From assembly GCA_015494295.1 (NCBI GenBank), contig WGBO01000020.1, forward strand, positions 1 to 32,109: a stretch of 32,109 nucleotides of DNA, read 5' to 3'. Below, in pieces: positions 17,249-25,491 of this stretch (positions are counted from its first letter, which is position 1; each line of letters begins with the position of its first letter). The position numbers and the translations under genes are program-made. The notes beneath the pieces were generated by a model, which worked only from the letters and a program-made list of their open reading frames with translations, ran no database searches and was not told where the DNA came from. This stretch comes from Gammaproteobacteria bacterium (lineage in GTDB: Bacteria > Pseudomonadota > Gammaproteobacteria > DSM-19610).

Positions 17249-17260
17249 GTTCAGGTCTCC
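17246..17260 (-). promoter_or_regulatory. Ribosome binding site and AUC initiation codon of infC
   Basis: GGAG (17260-17257) lies inside the last codons of thrS, followed by eight bases containing the thrS TGA (17253-17251), then ATC (17248-17246). Ideal spacing and the absence of any standard start codon in frame decide the start. Confidence 0.8.
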
Positions 17261-19182
17261 AAAATAGTTCGGCCGCGGCTCGCGATCTCTGCTGTCAGCC
17301 CTTCGGAAAGGGCTTGCAAGGAAAGGCTTCCCAGATCCTTGCCGCTTCGCGTGCGCACGGCCACAGTGTCAGATTCAGCCTCCCGGTCGCCGACTACCAG
17401 CAGATAGGGGATGCGCTGAATTGTGTGCTCGCGGATTTTAAAGCCGATTTTCTCGTTTCTCAAGTCCAAATTGACCCTGATTCCCTGATTTTTCAAGGTT
17501 TCTTCCACTTTTCGGGCATATTCGGCCTGATTGTCGGTGATATTCATCACCACCGCCTGCACCGGGGCCAGCCACAGGGGCAGCGCGCCGGCGTAATGTT
17601 CGATCAGAATCCCGATAAAACGCTCCAGCGAACCGAGGATGGCGCGGTGCAGCATCACCGGCACGTGCTTGCTGCCGTCCTCGGCCACGTAGCTGGCGCC
17701 CAGCCGGTCGGGCATGGAGAAATCCAGCTGGATGGTGCCGAGCTGCCAGACGCGGTCCAGGCAGTCCTTCAGGGAGAACTCGATCTTGGGGCCGTAGAAA
17801 GCACCCTCGCCCGGCTGCAGCTCCCATTCGAGCTGTTTGTGATCCAGCGCGTCCCGCAGCGCCTTTTCCGCCTTGTCCCACAATTCGTCGGCGCCGACGC
17901 GTTGCTCGGGGCGGGTGGACAGCTTGATGATGACATCCTCGAAACCGAAGTCGCGGTACACCTCGAACAACAGGTCGATGAACGCCGACACCTCGTCGAG
18001 GATCTGCGCCTCGGTGCAGAAGATATGCGCGTCGTCCTGCACGAAGCCGCGCACGCGCATCAAGCCGTGCAGGGTGCCGGACGGTTCGTTGCGGTGGCAG
18101 GAACCGAATTCGGCCAGGCGCAACGGCAGGTCGCGGTAACTCTTCAGACCCTGGTTGTAGATCTGGATGTGCGCCGGGCAGTTCATCGGCTTGATGGCGA
18201 AGGTGCGCTTCTCCGACTCGGTGGTGAACATGTCGTCCTGGAACTTGTCCCAGTGCCCCGACTTTTCCCACAGCGAGCGATCGATGATGGTCGGCGTGTG
18301 CACTTCCTGGTAACCGTGCGCGCGCAGCTTGTCGCGGATGTACTCCTGGATCTGGATATAGATGCGCCAGCCCTTGTCGTGCCAGAACACCATGCCCGGC
18401 GCCTCTTCCTGGGTATGGAACAGATTCATGGTCTTGCCGAGCTTGCGGTGGTCGCGTTTCTCCGCTTCTTCCAGACGCTGCAGATAGGCCTTTAGCTCAT
18501 CCTTGTTGCGCCACGCGGTGCCATAGATGCGTTGCAGCATGGGATTACTGGAGTCACCGCGCCAGTAGGCGCCGGCCACGCTCATCAGCTTGAAGGCCTT
18601 CGGCAACTTGCCGGTGCTCGGCAGGTGCGGCCCGCGGCACATATCGAACCAGTCGCCCTGGCGATAGACGGTCAGTTCCTCGCCCTCGGGGATGATGTCG
18701 TCGATGATCTCGACCTTGTAGGTCTCGCCCAGTTCGTTGAAGGTGCGGATTGCTTCCTCGCGCGACCACACCTCGCGCTCGATCGGCAGGTTGCGCTTGA
18801 CGATCTCGTTCATGCGCTTCTCGATCTTTTTCAGATCTTCCGGCGTAAACGGCTCCTCGCGCGCGAAGTCGTAATAAAAACCGTTCTCGATGGCTGGCCC
18901 GATGGTGACCTGCGTGCCCGGATACAGTTCCTGCACGGCCTGCGCCATGACATGCGCGGCGTCGTGGCGAATCAGTTCCAGCGCGTCCTCGTCCTTGCTG
19001 GTGACGATGGCCAGGTCCACGTCGTCCTCGATGCGGTAACTGGTATCCACCAGCTCGCCGTTGACCTTACCGGCCAGCGCGGCCTTGGCCAGGCCCGGAC
19101 CAATATCGGCGGCCACTTCGGCAACGGTAACAGGGTGATCGAAACGGCGCTGACTGCCGTCGGGAAGGGTGACTACGGGCAT
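17251..19182 (-). CDS. thrS: Threonyl-tRNA synthetase
   Basis: 643-residue class II synthetase that charges tRNA-Thr and edits mis-charged serine. The TGS domain covers about residues 1-62. The editing domain has His73 and His77 (HDAAH) and the later Cys/His pair in DMCRGPHLP. The catalytic core includes [12 protein letters not shown] (zinc Cys), [19 protein letters not shown], and [19 protein letters not shown] (zinc His). The anticodon-binding domain (about 535-643) ends with [13 protein letters not shown]. Length and numbering are nearly identical to E. coli ThrS (642). GGAG precedes the ATG by nine bases. An upstream hairpin mimics the anticodon loop of tRNA-Thr, so translational autorepression like that of E. 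coli thrS is expected. infC begins two bases after its stop. Confidence 0.98.
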   Translation of the reverse strand: MPVVTLPDGSQRRFDHPVTVAEVAADIGPGLAKAALAGKVNGELVDTSYRIEDDVDLAIVTSKDEDALELIRHDAAHVMAQAVQELYPGTQVTIGPAIENGFYYDFAREEPFTPEDLKKIEKRMNEIVKRNLPIEREVWSREEAIRTFNELGETYKVEIIDDIIPEGEELTVYRQGDWFDMCRGPHLPSTGKLPKAFKLMSVAGAYWRGDSSNPMLQRIYGTAWRNKDELKAYLQRLEEAEKRDHRKLGKTMNLFHTQEEAPGMVFWHDKGWRIYIQIQEYIRDKLRAHGYQEVHTPTIIDRSLWEKSGHWDKFQDDMFTTESEKRTFAIKPMNCPAHIQIYNQGLKSYRDLPLRLAEFGSCHRNEPSGTLHGLMRVRGFVQDDAHIFCTEAQILDEVSAFIDLLFEVYRDFGFEDVIIKLSTRPEQRVGADELWDKAEKALRDALDHKQLEWELQPGEGAFYGPKIEFSLKDCLDRVWQLGTIQLDFSMPDRLGASYVAEDGSKHVPVMLHRAILGSLERFIGILIEHYAGALPLWLAPVQAVVMNITDNQAEYARKVEETLKNQGIRVNLDLRNEKIGFKIREHTIQRIPYLLVVGDREAESDTVAVRTRSGKDLGSLSLQALSEGLTAEIASRGRTILET

Positions 19183-19190
19183 GACCTGCT

Positions 19191-19260
19191 TCTCCAGTGG
19201 TGGCCGCTACGAGAGGCCACTTGATCGTCCAGAAATAACAATCCCCGCTGGCGCGGGGAT
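19191..19260 (-). promoter_or_regulatory. thrS translational operator with tRNA-Thr anticodon mimic
   Basis: In the leader RNA the hairpin GUGGCC-loop-GGCCAC (19220-19200) displays the loop UCUCGUAGC. Within it, C-U-CGU-A-G has the form of a 7-base anticodon loop: U33, anticodon CGU (tRNA-Thr) and A37. It lies immediately 5' of GGAG (19195-19192). A 20-base unpaired linker and a second strong hairpin, ATCCCCGC/GCGGGGAT (19260-19241), follow upstream. This hairpin-linker-hairpin layout is that of domains 2, 3 and 4 of the E. coli thrS operator. The upstream hairpin, with its U-rich tail, could instead be a terminator for the preceding efflux genes. Confidence 0.75.
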
Positions 19261-19302
19261 CGGGTTGTTTTATCCATCACCCAGGGTGATTTCGTGAGCG
19301 GA

Positions 19303-19332
19303 ATGGTACACAGTCCGCCCGCCAGGCGTCAA
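19303..19332 (-). promoter_or_regulatory. Predicted thrS promoter
   Basis: TTGACG (19332-19327, five of six) and TACCAT (19308-19303, four of six) are 18 bases apart on the minus strand. Transcription would start near 19296, just before a perfect 15-base inverted repeat ATCACCC-A-GGGTGAT (19276-19290), giving a leader of about 115 bases that contains the operator hairpins. Confidence 0.6.
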
Positions 19333-19353
19333 ATGCGGACGTCGGCGGCCGGG

Positions 19354-19659
19354 TCACAGCGGCCCGGACCGCTCCAGCCGCGTTACCCAGTGGAAGCCCC
19401 GGCCGCGTATCGAGGGCGCTGCCTCGCGGATCGCCTGGAGCAGGTTGTCGACCCGCGCATCCTCGAGCAGGATATCGACCCGGATCATGGGTACGTAACC
19501 CACGACCCGGTCGCGCGCCGACAACAAGGGATCGTGCTCGCGCTGTGCGCTATGTTCCTCGATGTGGCTGAACATGAAGGTCTCCACGCCGAGCCCGCGC
19601 AGGCAGTCAGCCAGTTCCTGTTGCAGCGAGGCATGCACGACCAGGGAAAGTTTCTTCAT
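19354..19659 (-). CDS. DUF3240 family protein linked to heavy-metal RND efflux
   Basis: 101-residue cytoplasmic protein, MKKLSLVVHASLQQELADCLRGLG, followed by VETFMFSHIEEHSA, a loop rich in charged residues, and VDILLEDARVDNLLQAIREAAP. The beta-alpha-beta pattern resembles the ferredoxin-like fold of small P-II-like proteins. Proteins of this type are usually encoded right after CzcA/CusA-type pumps; their function is unknown. A regulatory or metal-sensing role is inference. The ATG (19659) overlaps the pump stop codon as ATGA, with GGAGAA upstream, so the two are translationally coupled. The frame is open 14 codons further upstream inside the pump gene, without homology. Confidence 0.82.
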   Translation of the reverse strand: MKKLSLVVHASLQQELADCLRGLGVETFMFSHIEEHSAQREHDPLLSARDRVVGYVPMIRVDILLEDARVDNLLQAIREAAPSIRGRGFHWVTRLERSGPL

Positions 19660-22600
19660 GACAATTTCTCCGCCTTGCGTTGCAAGCGCTCCTCCAGCCA
19701 CACGTACAGGGTCGGCAGCAGGATGAGGGTAAGAACCGTTGAGGTAAACAGGCCGCCAATCACAACCACGGCCAGCGGCCGCTGCAACTCGGACCCGGGG
19801 CCGGTGGCGGCAAGCAGCGGCAACAGACCGAAGCTGGCGATCATGGCCGTCATCAGCACCGGCCGCAGCCGCCGCGCCGCCCCCTGGATCACCGACTCGC
19901 GGATTCCCAGTCCGCCCTGACGGAGCTGATTGAAGTAGCTCACCATCACCACGCCGTTCAGCACCGCGACGCCGAACAGAGTGATGAAGCCGATGGAGGC
20001 CGGCACCGACATGTAGAGGCCGGAATAATACAGGCTCACCACGCCGCCAATCAGTGCAAAGGGAATATTGAGAATGATGAGTCCCGCCTGGGACAGGGAC
20101 CGGAAGGTGATGAACAGAATCACGAAGATCAGCACGATCGACACCGGCACCACCAGCCCCAGCCGCTTCGCGGCGCGTTGCTGGTTCTCGAACTGGCCGC
20201 CAAAACTTACCTGGTAACCGGTGGGCAACTCCACCTCCTCCGCGATGCGGCGACGGATGTCGTCGACGAAGCCCACGATATCACGGCCTTCCACGTTGGA
20301 CTGGATCACGATATTGCGCCGTGCAAACTCGCGCATGATCTGCACCGGGCCTTCCACCACGCTGATCCGGGCCAGGTGCCCCAGTGGCAGCTTGTTGCCG
20401 TTGGGGATGCTTACCAGCATCCTGCCGATCGCCTCCGGCGAGTTACGGTATTTTTCGTCGTAGCGCACCAGAACCCCGGTACGCCGGTTGTTTTCCAGCA
20501 GTTCGGTTACCACCCGTCCGCCGACCGCCGTCTCGATCAATCGGTTGACGTTGTCCACGGTCAGCCCATAGTGGGAGATGCGCTTCTGGCTGATATCCAC
20601 CTGCAGGTACTTCTGGCCGGAAATATCGGTGCGGTAGGTATCCACCGCGCCGTCGACGGTCTTTACCAGCGCCTCGATCTCGGCGGCCTTGGCGTCCAGC
20701 ACGTCCAGGTCGTCGCCGTAGAGCTTGATGGCGACCGCTGAACGCACGCCGGTCAGCATCTCCGAGACGCGCATTTCAATTGGCTGACTGAATGCGTAGT
20801 CGATATTGTCGAAACGCGCCAGCTTGTCGCGCAGCGCGTCCTGGAACTCCTCCAGCGACACCGTCCACTGTTCGCGCGGCAGGGTGACGAGGAAGTTGTC
20901 GGTCTGGTTCAGGCCCATGGGATCCATGCGCAACTCGTCCGCGCCGGTACGCGAGGTGACACCGATCACTTCCGGCAGCTCCATCATCGCCTTCTGAATC
21001 GGCGCATCCATCGCCAGCGAGCGCTCCAGGGTGATATTGGTATCCTTCTCCAGCAGAATGACCGTGCTGCCCTCGTCCATGACCGGCATGAACTCCTTGC
21101 CGATGTGCGGGAACAGAAACGCGGTGCCTGCCAGCGCCGCAACCGCCAGCGAAACGGAAACGGTCTTGTGCTTCAGGCTCAACCGCACCACTGGCAGGTA
21201 CAGGGCCTTGAGCATGCCGACCAGACGGCCGTCGCCCTGTCCGGCCGCGCCGGCGGCGTGTGTCTTCATGAAGAAACTGGCCAGCACCGGGATAACCGTC
21301 AGCGACAATATCAGCGAACCGACCAGCGCAAAGGTGATGGTAATGGCCAGCGGCGAGAACATCTTGCCTTCCAGACCGGTGAGACTGAACAATGGCAGGA
21401 ATACGGCGACAATGATCAGGATGCCGGAGATCACCGGCGCCGAAACTTCCAGCACCGCACGATACACCAGGTGCAGCCGGCTGACGCCCGGCGGCGCCTT
21501 GCTGAACTGGGTATGGATATTCTCGACCACCACCACCGCGGCATCGACCAGGATGCCAATGGCAATGGCCAGGCCACCCAGTGACATCAGGTTGGCCGAA
21601 ACACCGAACAGGCGCATCATGATGAAGGTGAAAAGCACCGTGAGCGGCAAGATCAGCGCCACCGTCAGCGCACTGCGGATGTCACCCAGCATCACCAGCA
21701 GCACGAGCAATACCAGCACCACGGCTTCGCCGAGCGCCTTCTCCACCGTCCATACCGCCTTGTTGATGAGTTCGGTTCGGTCATAGAAGGGTTCGATGCT
21801 GACGCCTTCCGGCAACAACCCGCCCATCGACGCCAGCGCCGCGCGCGTGCCCTGCACGGCCTTCAGGCTGTTGGCGCCCTTGCGCAACAGCACCAGCCCG
21901 GTCACCACCTCGCCCTCGCCGTCGGCGGTTACGCCCCCGTAACGCACCATGCTGCCAACCCTGACATCGGCCACGTCGCGGATGTGCAGCGGCTCGCCGT
22001 AACGGGTGCGGATGGTAATGTTGCGGATATCGTCGATATCGTCGAGCTTGCCCACCGTGCGTACCAGCAACACTTCCCCGTCACGGTTGATGCGGTCGCC
22101 ACCGGCATTGCGGTTGTTCGCCGCCAGCGCGCGCTCGATGTCATCGATGCCGATACCATGACGCACCAATGCATCCGGCTTGATGACGACCTCGTAACTG
22201 CGCACCTCGCCGCCCAGGGAATTGACGTCGGCGACACCCCTGACCTTGCGCAGATAGGGCCGGATCACCCAGTCCTGCAAGCTGCGCAATTCCTGGTTGC
22301 TGTAGCCTTCGCCGCGGATGCGGTACATGAATATTTCGCCCAGCGGCGTGGTGATGGGGGCGAGTCCGCCTTCCACGCCTTCGGGCAACGAATCCCAGAC
22401 CTGGTTCAGCCGTTCGTTGACCAGGTTGCGGGCCAGGTAGATGTCGACGTCGTCCTCGAAGTCGATGACGATCACGCCAAGCGCGTATTTGGTGGTGGAG
22501 CGCAATACCGACTGACCGGGAATCCCCTGCATCTCCATCTCGATCGGGAAGGTGATGCGCTGCTCCACCTCGGTGGGAGACATGCCTGGCGCCTTGATGA

Positions 22601-22748
22601 TGACCTGCACCTGCGGCGATGAAATATCGGGGAAAGCGTCGATGGGCAGCTCGCGGAACGACCACAAACCCGCCGCCGATATCCCCAGCGTCAGCAACAG
22701 GATCATCAGTCGCTGTATCAGCGAGAAGCGCAGCAAGGCGGCAATCAT
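19656..22748 (-). CDS. Heavy-metal efflux RND pump, CusA/CzcA family
   Basis: 1,030-residue inner-membrane proton/metal antiporter. Twelve transmembrane helices fit the hydrophobic pattern: one near residues 12-29, a group at about 340-540, another at about 870-1020, and two large periplasmic loops. The N-terminus IQRLMILLLTLGISAAGLWSFRELPIDAFPDIS is typical of the family. Helix 4 reads GGLAIAIGILVDAAVVVVEN (391-410), with the proton-relay Asp402. It lacks the DFG of cobalt-zinc-cadmium CzcA proteins and is closer to the CusA-like or undefined group, so the metal is left open. The ATG at 22748 is one base after the channel-protein stop. No periplasmic adaptor (CusB/CzcB) gene is present in the cluster. 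DUF3240 follows with an ATGA overlap. Confidence 0.94.
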   Translation of the reverse strand: MIAALLRFSLIQRLMILLLTLGISAAGLWSFRELPIDAFPDISSPQVQVIIKAPGMSPTEVEQRITFPIEMEMQGIPGQSVLRSTTKYALGVIVIDFEDDVDIYLARNLVNERLNQVWDSLPEGVEGGLAPITTPLGEIFMYRIRGEGYSNQELRSLQDWVIRPYLRKVRGVADVNSLGGEVRSYEVVIKPDALVRHGIGIDDIERALAANNRNAGGDRINRDGEVLLVRTVGKLDDIDDIRNITIRTRYGEPLHIRDVADVRVGSMVRYGGVTADGEGEVVTGLVLLRKGANSLKAVQGTRAALASMGGLLPEGVSIEPFYDRTELINKAVWTVEKALGEAVVLVLLVLLVMLGDIRSALTVALILPLTVLFTFIMMRLFGVSANLMSLGGLAIAIGILVDAAVVVVENIHTQFSKAPPGVSRLHLVYRAVLEVSAPVISGILIIVAVFLPLFSLTGLEGKMFSPLAITITFALVGSLILSLTVIPVLASFFMKTHAAGAAGQGDGRLVGMLKALYLPVVRLSLKHKTVSVSLAVAALAGTAFLFPHIGKEFMPVMDEGSTVILLEKDTNITLERSLAMDAPIQKAMMELPEVIGVTSRTGADELRMDPMGLNQTDNFLVTLPREQWTVSLEEFQDALRDKLARFDNIDYAFSQPIEMRVSEMLTGVRSAVAIKLYGDDLDVLDAKAAEIEALVKTVDGAVDTYRTDISGQKYLQVDISQKRISHYGLTVDNVNRLIETAVGGRVVTELLENNRRTGVLVRYDEKYRNSPEAIGRMLVSIPNGNKLPLGHLARISVVEGPVQIMREFARRNIVIQSNVEGRDIVGFVDDIRRRIAEEVELPTGYQVSFGGQFENQQRAAKRLGLVVPVSIVLIFVILFITFRSLSQAGLIILNIPFALIGGVVSLYYSGLYMSVPASIGFITLFGVAVLNGVVMVSYFNQLRQGGLGIRESVIQGAARRLRPVLMTAMIASFGLLPLLAATGPGSELQRPLAVVVIGGLFTSTVLTLILLPTLYVWLEERLQRKAEKLS

Positions 22749-22749
22749 G

Positions 22750-24036
22750 TCACTGCCCCCCCTCGGCCGCGCAGTCGGCTTCCAGCCCGACGCCGGCGAC
22801 CGGCTGGCCGGCGTACAGGCGCACGTCGGCGAGCTCGCTACGAGCCTGGTACAACAACTCCAGGTACTTGATCCGTGCGTCGAAATAGGTCCGGTTCGCA
22901 TCCACCAGCGCGAGCACGTTCAGTTCACCGCTGTTGAAGCCGCGACGTGTAAGTTCGAGTATCTCCCGCGCCGGCTCCAGCACTTTCTTCTGGAAATTCA
23001 CCGCCTGTTCATGCAGATGATTCAGGTGGGTGTAGCTGGCCTTGAGATTGATCTCCAGTTCACGCCGCAGCCGCGCCAGCTCGATGCGCTGCTGGCTGGC
23101 GTCGTAGCGCGCCTTGCCCACCAGCGCGCTCTTTCGGCCCTGCAGGGGAATCTGAACGTTGAACATCACGCCATACACGTCGTCGCGGCCATTGTCGAAA
23201 GTATCGCGTGAGCGAATCAGACTGACCGACGGATCTTTCATATAAGAACGGCGCGCCAGTTCGATCCGCCGCGTCGCCGCCAGCAAACGCTGTTGCTGGG
23301 CGTCAAGTTCGACGTGTTGCGACTGCGATGTGGACAGCGTGTCGAACGCGGGCAACTTGCCGATCCCGCGCAGGGCGGCAATAGAGGCAACCTGTCCGGG
23401 CGCGACACCGATCAGGCGCGAGAAGCGCGTCAGCGCCTCGCGGTACTTGCCCTCGGCATTGATCTCCTCCTGGTTGGCTTCCTCCAGGATGATACGAAGG
23501 CGGACCTTTTCCAGCGGCGTGAGATAACGAACGATCGTACCCTGGTCGTTGCGGCGCGTGGGCCGGCTGATTTCACCGGCGAGCTGACGCTGCTTCCCTG
23601 CCAGCGCCAGGCGCGCCGAGGCGAACTGCAGGGCGTGGAAAGCGCGGGCGATGCGGTTCTGCAACAGCAATGCCTTGTGCTCCCGGGTACGGGCGGCAAC
23701 CGCCAGTTCGGCTTCCGCCACCGCACGCTCGGTGCCGATACGCGCCAGCGGGATGGCCTGGGTGAGCGTCACGTCGGTCACGTCGTAACCGCCACTGCGA
23801 TCATCCTTGCCCAGCTGGTTGTCGATCCGCACCTCGATCTCGGGGTCGGGCCACAGGCCGGCCAGGCGCGCGTCCTCCTCGCGGGCACGAATCCCGGCCA
23901 GCGACTTGCGCAACTCCGGCGAAGCGCAGACGGCTTGCCGGATACTGCTCTCCAGCGTCCATGGCCGGGCCAGCGCCGGCGTTGCGGACACGGTGGCCAG
24001 CGTCAGCAGCAGCCATCGGGGAAACATCAGACTCAT
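22750..24036 (-). CDS. TolC-family outer-membrane channel of the metal efflux set
   Basis: 428-residue outer membrane efflux protein (OEP/TolC family, CzcC/CusC-like). A Sec signal peptide covers residues 1 to about 23 (MSLMFPRWLLLTLATVSATPALA). The two OEP halves are about 26-210 (LARPWTLESSIRQAVCASPELRKSLAGIRAREEDARLAGLWPDPEI in part) and 225-415, both mostly long helices with the LE.ARRGF/NVLALVDANRTYFDA pattern near the end. The ATG at 24036 has GGAG seven bases upstream; a TTG at 24054 is less likely. The gene is first in the set and reads directly into the RND pump. A TATAAA box lies about 160 bases upstream. Confidence 0.9.
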   Translation of the reverse strand: MSLMFPRWLLLTLATVSATPALARPWTLESSIRQAVCASPELRKSLAGIRAREEDARLAGLWPDPEIEVRIDNQLGKDDRSGGYDVTDVTLTQAIPLARIGTERAVAEAELAVAARTREHKALLLQNRIARAFHALQFASARLALAGKQRQLAGEISRPTRRNDQGTIVRYLTPLEKVRLRIILEEANQEEINAEGKYREALTRFSRLIGVAPGQVASIAALRGIGKLPAFDTLSTSQSQHVELDAQQQRLLAATRRIELARRSYMKDPSVSLIRSRDTFDNGRDDVYGVMFNVQIPLQGRKSALVGKARYDASQQRIELARLRRELEINLKASYTHLNHLHEQAVNFQKKVLEPAREILELTRRGFNSGELNVLALVDANRTYFDARIKYLELLYQARSELADVRLYAGQPVAGVGLEADCAAEGGQ

Positions 24037-24352
24037 TGAAGAACTCCGTCGCAAATCAGGGTCAGACCGGGACCGCCACGCGGGGCGTTACCGGGGAGCG
24101 CGCATGCTGGGACATATCCGGCGCCCGCGCATCAGGCGAATGCCGCCAGCACACTCTTATGGGACATATGCGCGATTCCACAACCTTTTGTTTTATAAAG
24201 AATTTGAAAGATCATCGAAAAATCGCCCCGGGAGGTCGATTGACGAACCGGTCCGGCGCCAATATCAAACGACAGACAGCCGCACACAGCCTGATGGCTG
24301 GCGCCAGATCGGGAATATGCAAACCGGGATGAACAGCGGCCAGGAAAGCCGC
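24037..24352. other. 316-base region upstream of the metal efflux genes
   Basis: No convincing gene is present; short open frames on both strands lack homology and codon bias. An AT-rich patch at about 24180-24225 holds a weak minus-strand promoter, TTTCGA (24220-24215), a 17-base spacer and TATAAA (24197-24192). The resulting 5' leader of about 150 bases has room for regulation. The 9-mer GGGACATAT occurs twice (near 24110 and 24161), which may be chance. No metal-regulator gene is adjacent. Confidence 0.45.
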
Positions 24353-24634
24353 TCAATAGCGCCGTTGTTGCTCCCGCTTCCAGTGATAGATACCGGTCGC
24401 GTTGTTGTTGCGCAGATCGCCCTCGTACATCCAGCCGGTCTTGTCGTCTTCCGAATGGATCGTGGTTCGACGCGCACCGAGCATGTGGTTATATCCACGT
24501 TCGTTTCGGTGGTGCTGCTGTTCCTTGCTGAAATGCTGGTTGGCGCCCAGCCAGTTGCGGGTGCCATAGGCAGAGGCCGACGTACTCGCCACCAGAAGGC
24601 CCGCCAGCAACAGGTATTTGAAGGGCATTTTCAT
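24353..24634 (-). CDS. Small exported His-rich protein of unknown function
   Basis: 93-residue protein that I do not recognise. It has a clear Sec signal peptide (MKMPFKYLLLAGLLVASTSASA, with the cleavage site before YGTRNW). The mature part of about 71 residues is strongly hydrophilic, rich in His, Asn, Gln and Arg, with HFSKEQQHHRNERGYNHM and ending GIYHWKREQQRRY. Six His residues in the mature chain, and its place upstream of metal efflux genes on the same strand, make periplasmic metal binding a reasonable guess, but no defined metal motif is seen. The ribosome binding site is weak; a TACAAT box only six bases before the ATG would imply a leaderless transcript. Codon use is like the neighbours. 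Confidence 0.65.
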   Translation of the reverse strand: MKMPFKYLLLAGLLVASTSASAYGTRNWLGANQHFSKEQQHHRNERGYNHMLGARRTTIHSEDDKTGWMYEGDLRNNNATGIYHWKREQQRRY

Positions 24635-24832
24635 GACGGGCTATTGTAGTGGTTCCCCTGCCCCGAACCCAGTGAACAAGCGTTTACGCTGTTGTCCGGA
24701 CAGAATGGCAGGCCGAACCGATGCCGGCCGCCTGCTGGCCAATGGCTTCGGGACGGCCGGGATGGCGGCGCCGGGGCGACGCGGGGTGGACGCCCGACCG
24801 GAGCCGGACGCCGCCTATTCGTCCCCGGACAT

Positions 24833-24862
24833 AAAAAAGGCCGCGGCAGTGCGGCCTTTTTT
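24833..24862 (-). terminator. Strong intrinsic terminator after tRNA-Val
   Basis: A perfect 12-bp inverted repeat, AAAAAAGGCCGC (24833-24844) and GCGGCCTTTTTT (24851-24862), with a 6-base loop. It is symmetric, with A- and T-runs on the two sides, so it can act in both directions. It lies seven bases beyond the tRNA 3' end on the minus strand. Confidence 0.92.
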
Positions 24863-24868
24863 ATTATT

Positions 24869-24945
24869 TGGTAGGCGCGATTGGATTCGAACCAACGACC
24901 CCCACCATGTCAAGGTGGTGCTCTAACCAACTGAGCTACGCGCCT
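24869..24945 (-). tRNA. tRNA-Val (anticodon GAC)
   Basis: 77-base cloverleaf with encoded CCA. The acceptor stem AGGCGCG/CGCGCCT has discriminator A. The D-arm is GCTC...GAGC, and the anticodon stem CCACC/GGTGG encloses TTGACAT with GAC at 24911-24909. The T-loop is TTCGAAT. The D-arm to anticodon region is the same as in the E. coli tRNA-Val(GAC) species. The first base is A rather than the usual G, paired with U72. Confidence 0.97.
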
Positions 24946-24962
24946 GAAGTCGTGAACGCTGC

Positions 24963-24990
24963 ATTATAGGGGGCGGGGCAGGCTTGTCAA
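24963..24990 (-). promoter_or_regulatory. Consensus sigma-70 promoter of tRNA-Val
   Basis: TTGACA (24990-24985) and TATAAT (24968-24963) both match consensus perfectly, 16 bases apart on the minus strand. The predicted start is about 11 bases before the tRNA. The spacer has a GC-rich run (GCCCCGCCCCC), and the sequence after the -10 is GCAGCG. Confidence 0.88.
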
Positions 24991-25014
24991 TGCGCCAGTC
25001 TCCCACCCGCACGG

Positions 25015-25428
25015 TCAGGGACGGTTTTTCACCGCGTCAACCGCAACCGGGAGTACGTAGGCATTGTATTCCGCCATCCTGGCGTCGATCTGCTGCTTGA
25101 GGCGCTTGCGCTCCTCCGGATTGTCCAGGCTGTTGTTGAACGCCTGCATGAGCGTCTCGATCTCCTTGCGCACCTGTTCCGCCTTCGCCCGGTTTTCCTC
25201 GAGCAGGGCCTGCCCGTCTTTCGCTGCGGTGTCGTCCGGCAACCCGGGCGACGGTGCCGTGGACTCCGCTGGCGTCCCGGACGAAGGTGCGTCCGTTTCC
25301 CCGGTAACGGTGTGCGGCGGTGTTGCCGCCCCTTCCCCCGCATCCTCCCGGGACGCGCGGTCGAGGTAAAGCACCGTCACCAGCACCACCACACTCAGTG
25401 CGAATACAATCGAAACCGGTTTACCCAT
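25015..25428 (-). CDS. Small membrane-anchored coiled-coil protein of unknown function
   Basis: 137-residue protein without recognised family. One transmembrane helix near the N-terminus (residues 5-22, PVSIVFALSVVVLVTVLY) is followed by a low-complexity Pro/Ser/Thr/Ala/Glu linker (about 30-72) and a charged helical segment (75-120, KDGQALLEENRAKAEQVRKE and so on) likely to form a coiled coil in the periplasm. The ATG at 25428 follows AAGG at good distance; ATG 25434 and GTG 25446 are alternatives. It lies about 60 bases downstream of the giant Ig-repeat gene on the same strand and may be cotranscribed with it; a link between the two is only contextual. Confidence 0.68.
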   Translation of the reverse strand: MGKPVSIVFALSVVVLVTVLYLDRASREDAGEGAATPPHTVTGETDAPSSGTPAESTAPSPGLPDDTAAKDGQALLEENRAKAEQVRKEIETLMQAFNNSLDNPEERKRLKQQIDARMAEYNAYVLPVAVDAVKNRP

Positions 25429-25469
25429 CGTCATACCTTCAGTCACCGATGCTTGATCATACCCTTAAA

Positions 25470-25486
25470 CCGGGACCACGGCCCGG
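25470..25486 (-). terminator. Weak hairpin after the giant Ig-repeat gene
   Basis: CCGGG and CCCGG (25470-25474 and 25482-25486) can pair around a 7-base loop six bases after the stop codon. On the minus strand the tail is TTTAAGGG, a very short T-run, so termination would be partial at best. Confidence 0.3.
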
Positions 25487-25491
25487 ACCAG

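Noticed and set aside
17236..18495. A 419-codon plus-strand frame opposite thrS
   Set aside because: Antisense to conserved ThrRS motifs; no homology in its own translation.
22749..22901. Upstream extension of the RND pump frame, checked as a possible adaptor remnant
   Set aside because: The extra residues are simply the out-of-frame 3' end of the channel gene and show no adaptor-like sequence.
24132..24356. A 74-codon minus-strand frame upstream of the efflux channel
   Set aside because: No homology or codon bias and no good ribosome binding site; it lies across the predicted promoter patch.
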